Counted from the first letter of the stretch, positions 11,124-23,397 are shown. The stretch is 64,000 nt of DNA from Eutreptiella sp. 'Long Island Sound 2002' (GCA_964036045.1 OZ038378.1:162780811-162844810), one strand, 5' to 3'. The notes: generated from the letters alone by a model not told the origin. Numbers and translations are program-made.

Positions 11124-11519
11124 TCGGCGCGATCGCCCGCCATCGCCGCGGTCAAATACACCGTCTACGTTGGTGTCACAACCACGCGCGACAAGCTGGC
11201 CGGCATGGTCCCCCTCGGCTTTGACCGCCGGTAGTCCATCTCTACCGGCGTAGCGGACATCACGTTTGCAATTGGCATTAGGGTCGGGGCGTTCATGCTC
11301 CCGGGGCAGATCACCTTCATGCAGAACATCACAGCCGGGGCCCCAAAGAGCGCGCACTCCAAAGACTACGGCACGCTCCCGTCAAAACGAGAAGGACCGC
11401 AACGCTATCGTTCGACTGATTTGCTTGTCTATGGCATTGGAAGGTCAGTCGAGACATTTGGATGGGTTCCCCCCGTGACGGTGGGTTGGGGTGAAACATC
11501 AGGCTGTGCAACATTGTGA
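11124..11519 (+). pseudogene. Isolated coding-like fragment, family not recognised
   Basis: A GC-rich island in AT-richer DNA encodes a strongly protein-like stretch in one frame: KYTVYVGVTTTRDKLAG, a TAG at 11232-11234, then GVADITFAIGIRVGAFMLPG and QITFMQNITAGAP, with a TGA at 11517-11519. A TAA at 11121-11123 bounds it upstream. The alternating hydrophobic pattern suggests beta strands, as in coat-like or lectin-like sandwiches, but I recognise no family. Just upstream a ~24-bp unit containing CGGCGCGATCGCC is tandemly duplicated. It could be an exon, a retroelement remnant or a captured gene fragment. Confidence 0.4.
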
Positions 11520-12158
11520 GGGTGCCGTATGGTCCATAGAGGCAAGAAAAGGGTCAATGGTTGTCAATGGTTGTTGCAAAAATTTCCAATTCCTCCTGTA
11601 TTGTGTGCGCTGTGCGTGCTATGCACAAACGCCCCTTTGATCATATTGACACATACCTAGCTGTTGTCAATTTCCAACCTTGTGGGGGCAGTTATGTGCC
11701 TGCCAAAATTATGCTTGCCACAGGGGCCGGAGCCCACTGCCAAGATTCTTGTGGGCCTTGTTGACCAGCAGTGGCACACGCTTGTGTGCCCCTTGCACCC
11801 CTTGCCAGCTGGCGCCTAGTGCAAGCCGCACAGCGTGTACATGGGCCAGTGACACGACTTGCCCCCCGTCCTTGCCCACATCTCTGTATCCCTGTGACCG
11901 GGGGGGGGGGGGGGGGTCATTGATGGCTAGGCCCCGTGGTGGTACTATTGACAGGGCAAGCGTCTTTAAAGTCTTGGACATTCTTGGGCTTCACGGCGTT
12001 CGGGGTGTTGCGGGGTTAGGGTTTCCTTTGCCTTGTAGCCGTGTAGCCTCCACGCCTGTAGCCCATGTACTATTAACGAGTTCCATATGCACTCATGAGC
12101 GGCAGCCACATTTGCGCAGACCTAAAAGTCCGGTTTGTGTTTGCAACCCTCCCTTTTT

Positions 12159-12285
12159 GCTGCATCCGAACCATTGTTGACCACTAGCATATACATGTGC
12201 TACGTACGGGCCTTGCCATGCCTGCTCCCATAAAGGACGCGGTGTTCAACGCCGTCTTTCTTGCTTTGCAGACCTTGAGGATGGG
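12159..12285 (+). repeat. Dispersed ~120-bp repeat, copy 2
   Basis: Matches 9627-9750 through TGCTGCATCCGAACCATTG, GGGCCTTGCCATGCCTGCTCC, CATAAAGGACGCGGT and GCCGTC. The TATA-like box of copy 1 reads CATAAAGG here. Confidence 0.7.
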
Positions 12286-14608
12286 AGTGCATGCTAGCAA
12301 CGGTGTGTGTGTGTCTGCGCGTGCCAAGACAATGATCCCACTCATGCTCAACTTCGAAGTTCAATAATCTACTCTCCTACACAAGCTACAAAGCGATGGG
12401 TTCGTAGTTTGTCTATGTCTGCGTGCATGTACCCCCCCCTTTGTCCTAGCTACACCCTTGTCGAAGCTACAGTAGGCGCAGGGATTGTATTAATTTGGGA
12501 CCTAATTTAATTCGGTACGAAATGTAGTGCTGTCACATAAGACATGGGTTTGTTGACAAATTTGCTAGTTACATAGAGTCATGGATATAGTTGTCGTGAG
12601 TGTTAGCCCACTTGAACCCACATAGCTCTGATTTTAGGGATATTTTGGCATTATCTTCCCCCTTTTTGGTGATGGCATGTGTGCCGGTAGTTGTATGTGT
12701 TGCACGCAAGCTACGCCCTTGTCCAAGGTACATTAGGTGTAGGGACCATATTAATTTGGGACTTTTGCGTAGCTAGGAAAAGGGGGGGGGGGTAGGGCTA
12801 AATACAGCTTTGCCACTGGCACCAAGGCGACGACGGGCACTGGATGCAGGCACATTAGGAGCGGTGGGCTCATGCCTTACTCTTACTTAGTGCCCCCCCC
12901 AGCCCCCCTCGGGGGGGGGGCAGGTGCACGCTTGCCTTTTCAAAATGTTGGGTGCCTCCTGATGATGGGATCCACAATTGGCCAAGACTGAGTTGGTGGT
13001 TTTGAGGGGAAGGGCTATATTCCCTGCTGCAAAGGCGCCGGAAAAAATTTTCCCCTTATATTTTCCCTTGTGTTGGTCAGTCGGTGAGTGGGTGGGTGCC
13101 TCTTGAGTTGACCCCCCCCCCCCCCCCATGGAGGGAGGTCAAGTGTTGTGGGTGCCTGCCAAAAGTGGGTGCCTCCCCTTGTCATTCTGCCCGCCCCTCC
13201 GTTGCTAAGAAAAGCCTTGGGTGGGCTGCATAAACCACGTGTGACTACACTTGTTGGGCGTTGTGCATCATGGGACTGAACACAACGGTGGCGGGCCTAT
13301 CACTGCAGACCGGGAGGCATTAGAGGGCTCCACGCGTGCGGCCCCACTCAATAGGACGGGGGGCCTGAAGCAGTCTGTAGGCGAGGCGGACATGCACACG
13401 GAGGCTGCCAAAGTTGGGAACGCGGGCCAGCCAGCTGTTGCGCACCCCGAGCTTGCAAGCGGATGTGCATCCGATTGTGTGCGAGCATGCACACTTCTCC
13501 AAGGTGGGGTGGACCACCCTCCCCTGCACGAGTTAGTGGCTCAACCCCTAGCCTAGGAGGCGGTAAGGCCACAGTGCCTCATGGGCTCTAGTGTGCTATA
13601 TTGGGATGGAAGTATGAGGGCCCACCTGGTCCCCATGGACTCCGGTGGAAGTGGTGTAGGTGTAGTTTGAGATGGAAACAACCGAACACACCATAAAAAA
13701 GGCAATTGGACCAGATCAGAAAGAATGACTTGATTGTGGTTGAGGCGGTCGAAATACATAAACTACAAAGAGAAGTGCCACAGTGCAATGGCCACGCATT
13801 TGTGGTGCAAAAGCAAGGGCCAAAGATGGATGACGATGCTTTTGGACCAGATGAGTGCAGCCATTGAGTCCACAAAAGGGGAGGGAGCATGTAAACAATT
13901 GGTGTTGGGATATGTTGTGTAATTTCTCTCAATAACACAACATCCGTCAAATGTTGTATCATGGCAAGGACGTACAGAGCGGATTTCACCAAAATGGATG
14001 TTGACCAAAGGACACACTTGGTGTGCGGACCTTTTTGTGCTTTGATGTTTGTTGGACGGGGGAGGGGGGCAGGCATATCGTTAGCGCTTTGGTTCTGAGC
14101 ATTTGGGCGGTTGATAGGTTTTCTCTTGCAATATTGATGGGGAGTTCTCGTTGTCCATTCGATCCTTTGAGGCCACTTGGTCACTTGATGACACTGGATC
14201 CCGGTGAACTTTCGTGTTTCTAATTCCCTGGTCTGCTTACTGCTCGTGTGCGTGTAAACTGTGCGTTACCTGCGGCGTGTCCAAACACCGTTGGGTGTGG
14301 TTTTCGCAACTTTTGGTCATTTTGCTGCAGCTTGGACAATGTGTGTGTGGGGGGGGGGCGGGGGGTGCATGCCCGCCCAGCATGACACACAACCTGCTAA
14401 TTGTGTGGTTGCTTGGCATGCAACATCAGGTAGCTGGCCAACGTGAAAGTAATGCCCTGCGTTGCTTCTCTTTTCTGGTTTTTGCGTGCCTTGGCTTGAT
14501 GTGTCTTAAGCCTCGTTAGGTGTGGGTGTATTGGTGTTTGTCCTGTTCCTAAACATGAAAACCGGTAGAAGGCTCCCCTTTCTAGATAACTACCCCCCCC
14601 CCCCCCAT

Positions 14609-14650
14609 TTGCGCAGGCATCGCCTTGTCTAAGCACCGGAACCAGGCGGG
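14609..14650 (+). repeat. Dispersed hairpin unit, partial
   Basis: A poly-C run, then TTTGCGCAGGCATCGCC, TTGTCTAAGCACCGG and AACCAGG. It resembles one arm of the hairpin family at 7032 and 10417. Confidence 0.55.
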
Positions 14651-14745
14651 GGCTAATATGATGTTTTGCGCTCTGCCTCTTCTTTGAGCCATCGACCGCG
14701 CCCACGGACAATTTGTCTCCAACACCTCAATCGTCTTCCCACTAC

Positions 14746-16315
14746 ATGGCTTCCTCCTCAAGCCGCCGCTGTGCTAAGGAGATGCGGGCCACCCACTAGA
14801 CCTCGGGCAAGCCGGTCTAGACCTCCGTCGACTCTGAACAAATTGTGTCACTCTCACCGCTTAGCCAGCCTGACTTTGTTCCGCAGGATGAGTTTTGGGT
14901 GTCATTAGGCAGTTTGGACATCGAAACTATTTCGTCAAAGTTTTAGCTATCCAGGGTGTCTCTACCGTTGAAGTTATGAGGAAAGTATTTTATGGCGACA
15001 ACCCTTCACTGCTTATGGTGCATTTGTAGGACAAAGTTGAGGCCTTGTTCAAAGCCATTGATTAGCTTGTGACCCTATTGACTACCTTGGGGGACCTGGA
15101 CATTCTTTTGTATAAGGAGGCGACTGCCGTAGAGCTGACCGAGTTCCTCACTACGGCGGGTTCCTTGAAGGATGCCTTCCCGGTTATGCCATACCAGGTG
15201 TGGCAGATGGATAGATTAATCAGCTCTAGCTCAAAGGGCAAAGCATATTCTGTCTGGCTATTGTGCACAAGTTTCAAGTCACGCAGCGAGTGCCGTTGTA
15301 TCGCATGGTTCGGCTTCGTTTGCCCGGAGAGAGCTAAGAAGGGATCCTTTTTCGTGCGCCAGAAATCAAATACCCCATGATAGTGGTGCGGTACGCAATG
15401 GGCTGGGAACCAGAGCCGCTAGACACGCTGGGCCTCAAACGGGAACATGCAGTCATATGTCCTGGCTGTAATGCTGCCCATTCGAAGTTTTGGTGTGTCG
15501 AAGTCGATTTTGAGACCACGTCGCGGCTAGTTACGACTTTCGGCCGTTACCCGCATTTTGCTCTCTTGCCTCTGCGCTGGTACACGGGCCAGGAGGTAGA
15601 CACAGTGGAGGTGCGACTCGAAGTGACGATGAAGCGGTCTTTTTGGGACATGCACATGCAATTCTTTTACGTGTACGTTTTGGGGACCCTGTGGGAACTA
15701 GGAGAGGTGTTCACCTCCGGGAGCTTACATATTATGCACTCCAAACACATACGAGTGGGCCTTAAAAAATATTGCCTCTCATTTGTGGAGAAGAATATGG
15801 AGCATTGGCTGGTGACGATGGGGCTAGAGATTCGCGATGAATAAACAGGTAAACCCCTCACAGGGGGTGGCTCAGAGGTCACCACACAAGCCTCAAATCT
15901 GCCGGAACCGTGGGGTTGTTGCTCGTCTGTGTTCCCCACCAACGTCCCACCCTGTTGGAAAGAGGAATTAGTGCTGACCGTTCTCTTGACACAAGGTACT
16001 AGCCAATGTGATTTTGTGGTGGATAAGTGCCGATTTGGTATTGGCGACATTCGATCCAAGACTTGGATGGTAACAAGCTCCAAGGTTAAAGACGTCCGGG
16101 GGAACATCTTTCATACAACATCCACAGGCACTTTCATAGTGGCCGTTTGGCAACAAGAATATCGGTCTAAGGGAGCCAGGACCCGTCCAAGGGCAAGGGA
16201 CGAGGCAAGGGACGTGGGACGGGCACGGGGGGCCGCGGGCCGCCACCAAAGCCGACCCCGATGGAGATCAGCACCGGCACTCAAGTTCATGAAACGGAAA
16301 CGTCCTGGCTCGTAG
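14746..16315 (+). pseudogene. LINE-A ORF1 (gag-like)
   Basis: Starts at an ATG (MASSSSRRCAKEMRATH) and reads through TAG at 14797-14799 and 14818-14820 to LSQPDFVPQDEFWVSLGSL. After a frame change near 14930 it continues (NYFVKVLAIQGVSTVEVM) through TAG at 15027-15029 and 15063-15065 (VHL*DKVEALFKAID*LVTLL). A second frame change near 15360 leads to a C-x2-C-x3-H-x4-C motif (CPGCNAAHSKFWC), one residue shorter than a retroviral zinc knuckle. TAA at 15842-15844 is also crossed before the basic C-terminus (KFMKRKRPGS). It probably binds element RNA. Glutamine would fit at each UAR site. Under the standard code this is a pseudogene. Confidence 0.65.
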
Positions 16316-16334
16316 CCTTCGGTCTGCTACAAAA

Positions 16335-17201
16335 ATGGCCGTCCAAGAGGATGGCCTTCACAACGATAAACGCCAATGGTTGGTTTGCCCGACCAAAGGC
16401 ATCATCGCAATCTTGTACCCAGCCGCAAGCATCGAGGGCTTCCTCGACACAGCAGCAATATCACGTCTTCAAATGTTTGAAAAGGCACAAGGCCGATATT
16501 GCGGGATCATTAAAGTGCAGGAAACGCACTTTAAACATGAGGCCACCGTGCGCAACCAACGGTGGTGATTACAACGATAGGGGTGCAATATGTTAGCAAC
16601 AACACAAGCAAGAACGGCCCGCGGATCATCGGCGGTCCTATGGAAAACAGACGAATGGGCAGTAGTAGCCTCCAAAATACTGTCCCTGTGTCTCATTTTA
16701 ATGCATTTCCAGCATTCTGATGGAGGAGAGGTGGTGGTCTTATTGGGGCACATGGAGTGCGAGCTAGGAGCTCGGAAAAAATAGTGGGGCGTGGTACAGG
16801 ACGAGCTGGCGTCCAAACAAGGACTACCCCTGGTCACGCTTCTCGATCACAACAACAGTATGGTCCCGGGGGTCGATTCAGCGGACATTCCTAGAGAGCT
16901 GCCGGCGACAGTGAAGGCCTGGGAGCGAGAGGCCTTGGCGCTGGCCGAATCCGAGTTGGAAGATGTGTGGGTGCACCTGCATGGGGAACACCGCGATGAC
17001 TCCGTGAGCGGGTTCACGTTTCCGTCCCTGCAACACAGAATAGATCGGGTGCACTTGTCGGCGGCCCTCCACCCTTTCGTGCGGTCAACATACACAATGT
17101 GTATATCATCAGACCACCTAGCAGTGGCTTTGCATGTAGGTCCCCCGGAGGAACCGGGCCTGCCGGTGCGATACAGGTGTCCTATGGATATGCTCGCTTG
17201 A
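16335..17201 (+). pseudogene. LINE-A endonuclease domain (APE type)
   Basis: All the usual APE landmarks are present in one frame: KVQETHF (catalytic Glu), LVTLLDHNNS in place of GDFN, EDVWVHLHG, SLQHRIDRVHLS (the ID motif) and SSDHLAVAL (terminal SDH). This enzyme nicks target DNA to prime reverse transcription. The frame is interrupted by TGA at 16566-16568, TAG at 16578-16580 and TAG at 16782-16784 (GARKK*WGVVQDEL). The last TAG falls where many LINE endonucleases have Gln or another polar residue before the W. The frame stays coherent after the TGA at 17199 for about 50 more residues, into the linker before RT. Confidence 0.75.
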
Positions 17202-17806
17202 GAAGATGGAGTGGCCAGTTTGGAAGGGGTGCTGGACGGATGGCATCAATCTCTTTTGCCAGCAGATGAATGGCGGAGTGGGGTACATAAAGCAGTTCGA
17301 GCGGTAGGGGGAGCGTTGGCCACTGAAACGCCCTCAGACAGGGTGCACGCATCTGGATGTCCGAGTGCTTGAAAGCACTATCCATCGGCTGGCAGCGGGT
17401 GCAACAGACTTTTTGGAGGAACGAGGTTTGGTTTGTGGTTCGGTCCAGCAATCATGTCAACAGTTGGTGCAGCTCCGTGATTAGGCTCGGGAGGACAAGT
17501 TTCGCTCGGCCGAGTTGGTTTGTTTGCGGCGGTAGCTGCTTTCAAGAGATAAGCGAGCGGCTTTGAAGCGGGATTGCCAGCAGCGTATCCACGATCTAGT
17601 GCGCCACTTGAAAGAGCGGAAACACATGTCATCTCTATGGGACTCAGCAGGGTTGATGGGTGATGCATGGCGGCCCCAAGAAAGTGGCCGCCCTTCTCGA
17701 CGAGTATTGGTTAGGGGTCATGTCGGGGGGCGAGGGGGGGGGGGGGGCTACGTAGGGGGACTATGACAAGTACGTCCGCAGTACAGTCCGCAGGACTATT
17801 TCACTG

Positions 17807-18910
17807 ATGAAGTGTATCCCTAAATTTTCCGAGGCAGCACACGCTCGGGACATGCGGCCCATAGCTTTGCAAAACACGGTGATGGAATGGCTCTCCACAG
17901 TGGTCCTAGTCCAACCCAAGGATGTGTTTGCCCATATAATCCCCACCTCCCAAAAAGGCTTAATGCGAGGACGGAACATGTGGTATCCGCGCCCCAACCA
18001 GAGCAAGTAATGGTTGCGCCGGACTTCCAAAAAGCCTACGATTCGTTTTCCTTTCAATTTCTGATGGTGGCGTTGAGCTGCATACACCTGCCGGCACCAT
18101 ATGTCTCACTACTACTCTCTATCATAGAGGGCCCAATCTTGTTTTGCGTAGGGAGGCGCTTTGAGCCAGGGGTAGAGCTTCGGCCTCGCTCAAGAATCCG
18201 GCAAGGGGATCCCCTTTCCCCCCTCTTGTTTAATGTGGTCACCATTTTTCTGATTTATGATTTTGGGAGACTGCGCTGTGATTTCTGGGTACCGTTTTAC
18301 GTAGACGATATTCTAATATGCCTCCCAGGGTGCACGAGGTCACATGAAAAAGAGCTGCAAGCCCTCTTGTGCGTATTAAACATTTTTGGGTTCTACTCAA
18401 CCTTCAGATTGAAATACAACCAAACTTTTGTGGTGGTGAAAAGGCCAGAGGGACTGCCACAACCAGGGTCTGTGGCTGGCATCACAGTGAAGCCGCGGGT
18501 CAAATATCGGGGGGTTTTGCTTGGGAATGTTTCGGGACAACAAGCCTATGGGCCGGTGATAGCGAAAATGATGGGAAGGGCCAAGACTCTGTCCAGCCTA
18601 CCACTGGGTATGGAAGAGAAGACCAATCTCTTTTGCGACGTAGATTGCACCTGTTTTGTAGTCAACAGTGCGGGCCCACGAGCCCACGGACAAGGTCTTG
18701 TCCCAACTGAATTTGATACAGCGCGTGGCCCTCGGGTTGAATTTTTGGCACCTCCCAGCGGGTATCTTGAGCATGCCCAAAAGGGAGGGGAGGGTGGCGC
18801 ATGCCCCCTTGCCGTCCTACGCCCTGTGGGTACACTCCCACTTGGTCGTCACAGCGGTATGCCACCCACATGTTTATGACGCGTCCCATGTGGAAAAATT
18901 TCAACGCTGA
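17807..18910 (+). pseudogene. LINE-A reverse transcriptase domain
   Basis: The N-terminal fingers are in one frame (CIPKFSEAAHARDMRPIAL and QKGLMRGRNM). A shift near 17990 leads to the palm: motif A APDFQKAYDSF, motif B RIRQGDPLSPLLFN and motif C PFYVDDILICL, followed by the thumb (YRGVLLGNVSG). Both Asp of YVDD are intact. A second shift near 18660 leads to the connection region (SQLNLIQRVALGLNFWHLPA), with a TGA at 18908-18910. The catalytic core between 17990 and 18660 is uninterrupted, so decay is recent or the shifts are sequencing errors. Confidence 0.9.
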
Positions 18911-19231
18911 GCGGGGCGGGTCGGCATGGTGCTCAATGAAGTGACCTTATATCCAACTCGCGCCGGTTAACATCAAAAACCCTCCTTCCTGCAAGGAGCA
19001 CTGAGAGCATACTTGTGGGGACGGAGAGGGGGGGGTTAGCCCCCCCCCCGCCGCAACTGCTACCCCAAAAGGGCATCTAGCATTCAATATTTTTTAGGGG
19101 AGATACAGGGTTGACGTATGTGTGCTCTCGACTAGTGAGAAAAGGTGTCTTGCGATGGCGGGTTTTAGTAGTGGCGGGCGTGGTACATTTGGAGCATTTG
19201 GACGTCATCGCATACACATACAAAATGGCGT

Positions 19232-20724
19232 ATGACATGGGAGTCCACAATGTTTGCTTACAGTACATGTGCCCAGATGATGGGGCACGAGGTCTTGCCT
19301 TGCACTGATGGGGGGCGGGCTGGGGGGGGGGGGGGGGGCAGCGCACGCTGCTCTACATGCAACTCAGCAAAGCAGAGTCCACGGCAAACGCCCGGAGTCC
19401 GCTTATATTTGCCACAATGGGATGTGGATTTCATCGGACGAGTATTGTGGAAAAAACTACCCATTGGGGGACGGATGGGCCACCGCGTGGGTAATAAGCT
19501 ATGGCCCTTGTGTCAAAGGCTAGAGGACCACGAGCACATGCTTCGGCATTGCAGGTTTTCGGCGTTTTTTTTTAATACCGTCCACAAGGCATTTGGTGTA
19601 GTGCAAAGGGAGGGGGGCGAGGTAGAGCCCGGCAGACTATTGTTTGAGGAGCTAGCACTGTTGCTTCAGAGCACTCAAGGTTTGGTGTTGTGGGCAACGC
19701 TCAAGGCGCAGTAGGCTCTGCGTTGTGAAGCAAGATTTCAGGGGGGGGGGCACCCGTCCCTGGATGATTTTGTGGCGCGCTAGATGGGGATCCTGGAAGT
19801 ATGGCGCGCGGAACTGAATATGTCGCTCTCCCACCCTGACCTAGCACCTTGTGGATCAACTGTTTCTATGGTTTGGTGGGGGCATGTTCCAAAAAAAGTA
19901 CCGACACCAGGAGTCTTTCCCAAAAAGATGAGCGTGAAGCCTTCGGACTTCAAGGACCAAAAATAAGGCCAATATCGGGACGGGGTGGTCAAATGGTTAC
20001 AGGTGTTAGAGGCCGAACATTTGACGTTGGTGTATGCCAATGGATCAGCGAAGCAAGTCATGGGATGGTGGCAGGCGGGGTATGGGGCCTGGTTCGGAGA
20101 GACACACGAGCAGAATGTGCGGTTGCCCGTCCGGGTCATTGAGAGATAGAGTGTGAGCAGAGGGGAGCTTCGCGAAGTTCTATACGCTCTGCAACGTCGG
20201 CGGGCAGCGGAAAAAATGGTAGTAGTGTTGGACTCAGAGTATGTGTACAAGAGGATCACTGAGTGGTCCCCCAAGTGGCACCGCCACTCTTGGAGGGTGA
20301 AGTCACGGGAGGTGGGTCACCGAGACCTGTGGGAGGGCATTTTTCAATTGCGGCATGACGCAGGGGCCCTGCTGAAGTTCATCTGGACGCCGTCCCATAT
20401 GTGGGTAGAGGGGGGAACGATAAAGCCGATGAGTTGGCGGAGACTGGCACAGAGGTGCATCCCAACAACAAAAGACGGAAGGGGGACACTGACCGCGTGC
20501 CACGCTTGTGGCACGATGCGGGCTTGTCTCCGATGCGCACGGATATGCCGTCCTCCGAATCATCAGGGGACGGCTCTGGTGTGTTAAGCTCAAGAGCCAG
20601 CGTGTGGGGGGAACTGTCTTCGGCCGCTGACATGACGGGGACCCCATCTTCATTTGGGAGCTCGTGCGAAGAGGGGAGCTCTCACAGTGAGGGGTCTAGG
20701 TTCAGCACAGATGTGAGTGAGTGA
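19232..20724 (+). pseudogene. LINE-A zf-RVT and RNase H region
   Basis: One frame runs from 19232 to about 20415. It encodes VLWKKLPIGGRMGHRVGN and LEDHEHMLRHC (zf-RVT, with the first zinc Cys replaced by Trp: WPLC), then RNase H: VYANGSAKQ (catalytic Asp of YTDGSA replaced by Asn), RGELREVLYAL, VVVLDSEYVY and WTPSHMW. After a slip at a G6 run near 20410 it ends NDKADELAETG and a Ser/Glu-rich tail to TGA. The frame crosses TAG at 19712 and 19781, TAA at 19964 and TAG at 20147. In the relative at 48.9 kb the codon aligned with TAG 20147 is CAG. The Asn and Trp changes suggest an inactive copy. Confidence 0.8.
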
Positions 20725-23397
20725 CAAAGGGAGCGCAGAAAGCAAATGAGGGCGCATGATAATCAACATTCTTGAACACCTACAGGCGCTGTGACCCTAT
20801 CCGCTAGGGTAGGAGGGCAAATGCACAGGATGTGCATGCACATATGATGGCGGCTTTGCCGCCTTGCTGGACTCATCGTCGCTGCTCCGCCGTGTTTGCA
20901 CAATTTGTGAGCGCGGCTACGCTGCGTTTTTGGAACCGATGGACAGCGTTTTCCTGCCGGTGGGATACCGGGGGTGACAGCCATCGTCTGGTTATGGCTG
21001 AGCACCGGAACCCGGTCTGACCGTCACTTCTTCGGAATTATCTGACCACAGCTGACCATGGCTAGAAACTAGGCAAAGCGCGATTGTGTGTCGAGTGTAC
21101 AGGGAAAGACGGCCTGTGTCATGCTTGTGATGAGTCCTCGTGCTCATCACATCATTGTGATTCGTACCGCACCCCACTGCTCGTTGTTTTGGTGTGATTT
21201 TCAATTCGGGAAGTGGGTTTCCTAAGTGCGGCATGCAGTTTCTGATGATGAGTTGTGCTCTGCCATGCGAAAGCCATTTTCCCCAATGGCCTAAAGGTAA
21301 GCCAATTGGAGGATGTTGATTTCCCGGAGCACCACGCGGCAAATGCAAAGCCGGACGCCGATTCTGATTCTGACCATGACAGTGGCACTGATTTTGACTC
21401 AGAGCTCTTCATTTCAGATGATTTATCGTCTTGCTCAAATTCTGGGGAGGATGATGAAGTGGAGATTGTGTGGGCCAAAGCGGGCCATGAGATTTGCACC
21501 TTGCCCATGTGTTTGAGGGCAAGTTTTACTTCACCAAAGATATTGTGGATGACAGTTTTGTGCCAAGGAAAAGGAAGCCTCAATGCATTCAAAAGCTTGC
21601 TGCCAAGCCTGCCCCAAAGCCTGCCACAAAGGGCAAGCATTTGCAATTGTTCAAGATGAGGAGCAAGGTTGGAAAGAGCTTCTATTCCACAGCCCCTGAT
21701 GTCCCTGATGGGCAGTGAGGACCTCTAGAACTTGCTGAAATTTGCTTACACCTTGTGTTCTAGTGCCCTGTTGTGACTATTGTGCTTAGGGTGAGGTATG
21801 GGCAGGTTTTCGGGGCATGCGTTCTTTTGGTACTGCGCGTCGCACGCTACCACCGCCTTGTTTAATCACCAGGACCTGGTCTGACCATCCCTTTCCTGAC
21901 TTTCCAGGTGCTTGCCCAGGGGGGGGGGGGGTAACTGGCAGGACTGGGCTACCTAAATTTCTTAAAACTGGTGTCCGAATACTGGGGAAAATTTATGGGC
22001 GAGAATTAAAAATTCTCAGCCCATACATTTTTCCAAATTTGGAGAAAATGTATGGGCTGAGAAGTAAACAACCTCAGCCGGTACATTTTTCCAAGCATTT
22101 TTGCGTGTCAAAAATGCAGATTTGCTTGCCCCCGGGGGAACAGCAAAGGGCCGCATCCCTTGGGACGGGGCTTCGCCGCTTGCCCAAGGGGGGCCCCGTC
22201 CGGTTGCATTGAGCATGTTGTAAAAAGGGGGTAAATGCCACCTGTTTTGAGATATTTAGGTTGCAAAATGAGTGCGCGAATGCTGGGAAAAATGTGCAGG
22301 CTGAGAATTAAGCAATCTCAGCCAGTACATTTTTCCGACTTTTTTCATGCGCCAAAAATACAGTTTTGGCAAAGCAGTGCTTCTGAAGCCTGCCTTGGTC
22401 ATGGGAAGTGGCAGCTGATTCACGAGTGGGTGCCCAGTGCAGGGCCATGCTCATGGCCTCTTTCTGCGTGCTGCGAAGACGACAGGTTTTGAAGCTCTTT
22501 GTGTTGCCTGTGTTGTTCACAAGGGCTTGCAGGGCCACTCTTCAGGTATCAGTAGAGAGGGCAGCGCAAGGAGTTGATAGCTGGGAGACCGCCTAGTCCT
22601 GGCTGTCCTGAGGACATGGTGCATAGAATGAAGTTTGGTCTCACACAAGCTAGATTTAAGCCGATGCCTCTATTCCTGGCTTTCTGGGTTTATTCCCAAT
22701 TTCTTCAGTGCCTTGTTGTGCAGGGCGAGCAGTGATGCAGTTTCTGTGTGGTTTTCTTGCTTTGCACAGGGCCTTGAGCCAAGCAGGGGAAATGGAGGGA
22801 GACGGGGCACAAGAAATGAAAAAGGGGTGCGCACACAATGGGATGCTTCTCAAGCCTTTTTTTGTGTGGCGCGGATACCCTACCCCGGGTGGGGGGTGCC
22901 TGCCTGCCTTTTTTGAAGTTCTGGTTGCCCTCACCGGAAACCCCCTCCCCACTCCCCCCAGAGGGTGTAGGCCCACAGTGGGTTGGGACTGTTTCCCGGA
23001 CATCATGTGTACGCTTTCAGTGATCTGCCACACACCAGTGACAGATGTGGGCAGTAGCTCAGTCTGGATTGCAGAGCAACCAGCTATGGTTTCCATGCCT
23101 GGTGTGCACAATTTTCCCCCTGCCGGTGGTGTTCTGTGGATACCGGGGATGAGACGTTGAGGGGGTGCCTGCCTCCCCAGCTAGACCGCTGTCCTCCCCG
23201 TAGGGGTAGGACAAAAGCAGTGTCTGCCCTCAAAAAGTGCCTGCCTCGTCCAAGATTTCACCCCCCACCCCCTCCCCGCACCACAAAAAAGGCTTGATGC
23301 TGCTGTGTTCCTCAACCTTCTCAGGGGTCCAGTTTCTTCGCGTTCTCGGATGGATGTCCCCGTTTATGGCTCTTGCTTAGCCATGTCATGAGGCGAC
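20725..23397. other. Intergenic stretch with hairpin units and one acidic frame
   Basis: Hairpin-family sequences occur at about 21000-21030 and 21853-21930. A frame at 21255-21659 includes an acidic run (DADSDSDHDSGTDFDSELF and CSNSGEDDEVEIVW) followed on another frame by Lys/Pro-rich sequence (about 21494-21718). It might be an exon of an unrecognised acidic protein, but no domain or splice evidence supports this. The blocks at 21985-22090 and 22260-22340 repeat one another (GCTGAGAATTAA and CCGGTACATTTTTCC). Confidence 0.4.
21853..21930 (+). repeat. Dispersed hairpin unit
   Basis: CCGCCTTGTTTAATCACCAGG, then ACCTGGTCTGACC, and the closing arm CCAGGTGCTTGCCCAGG followed by a G run. It has the same layout as 7019-7096. 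Confidence 0.65.

Larger units (their letters stand above)
11520..14745. other. Intergenic stretch
   Basis: No gene is supported. It holds a poly-G run (about 11900-11916), the second copy of the ~120-bp dispersed repeat (12159-12285), poly-C runs near 12894 and 13110, and a hairpin-family unit at 14609-14650. Confidence 0.5.
14746..20724 (+). mobile_element. LINE-A, APE-type non-LTR retrotransposon (degenerate)
   Basis: The element is read from its domain order: ORF1 with a zinc-knuckle-like motif (14746-16315), APE endonuclease (16335-17201), reverse transcriptase (17807-18910), zf-RVT zinc finger (19430-19560) and RNase H (about 20000-20480), ending in a serine-rich tail and TGA at 20722-20724. 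APE-RT-RNase H order fits I/R1/Tad-like LINE groups. The frame changes several times, often at homopolymers. Supported frames are crossed by nine TAG, two TAA and about three TGA codons. No clear poly-A or simple-repeat 3' tail and no target-site duplication were found, so the ends are approximate. A truncated relative lies at 48313-49415. Confidence 0.85.
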
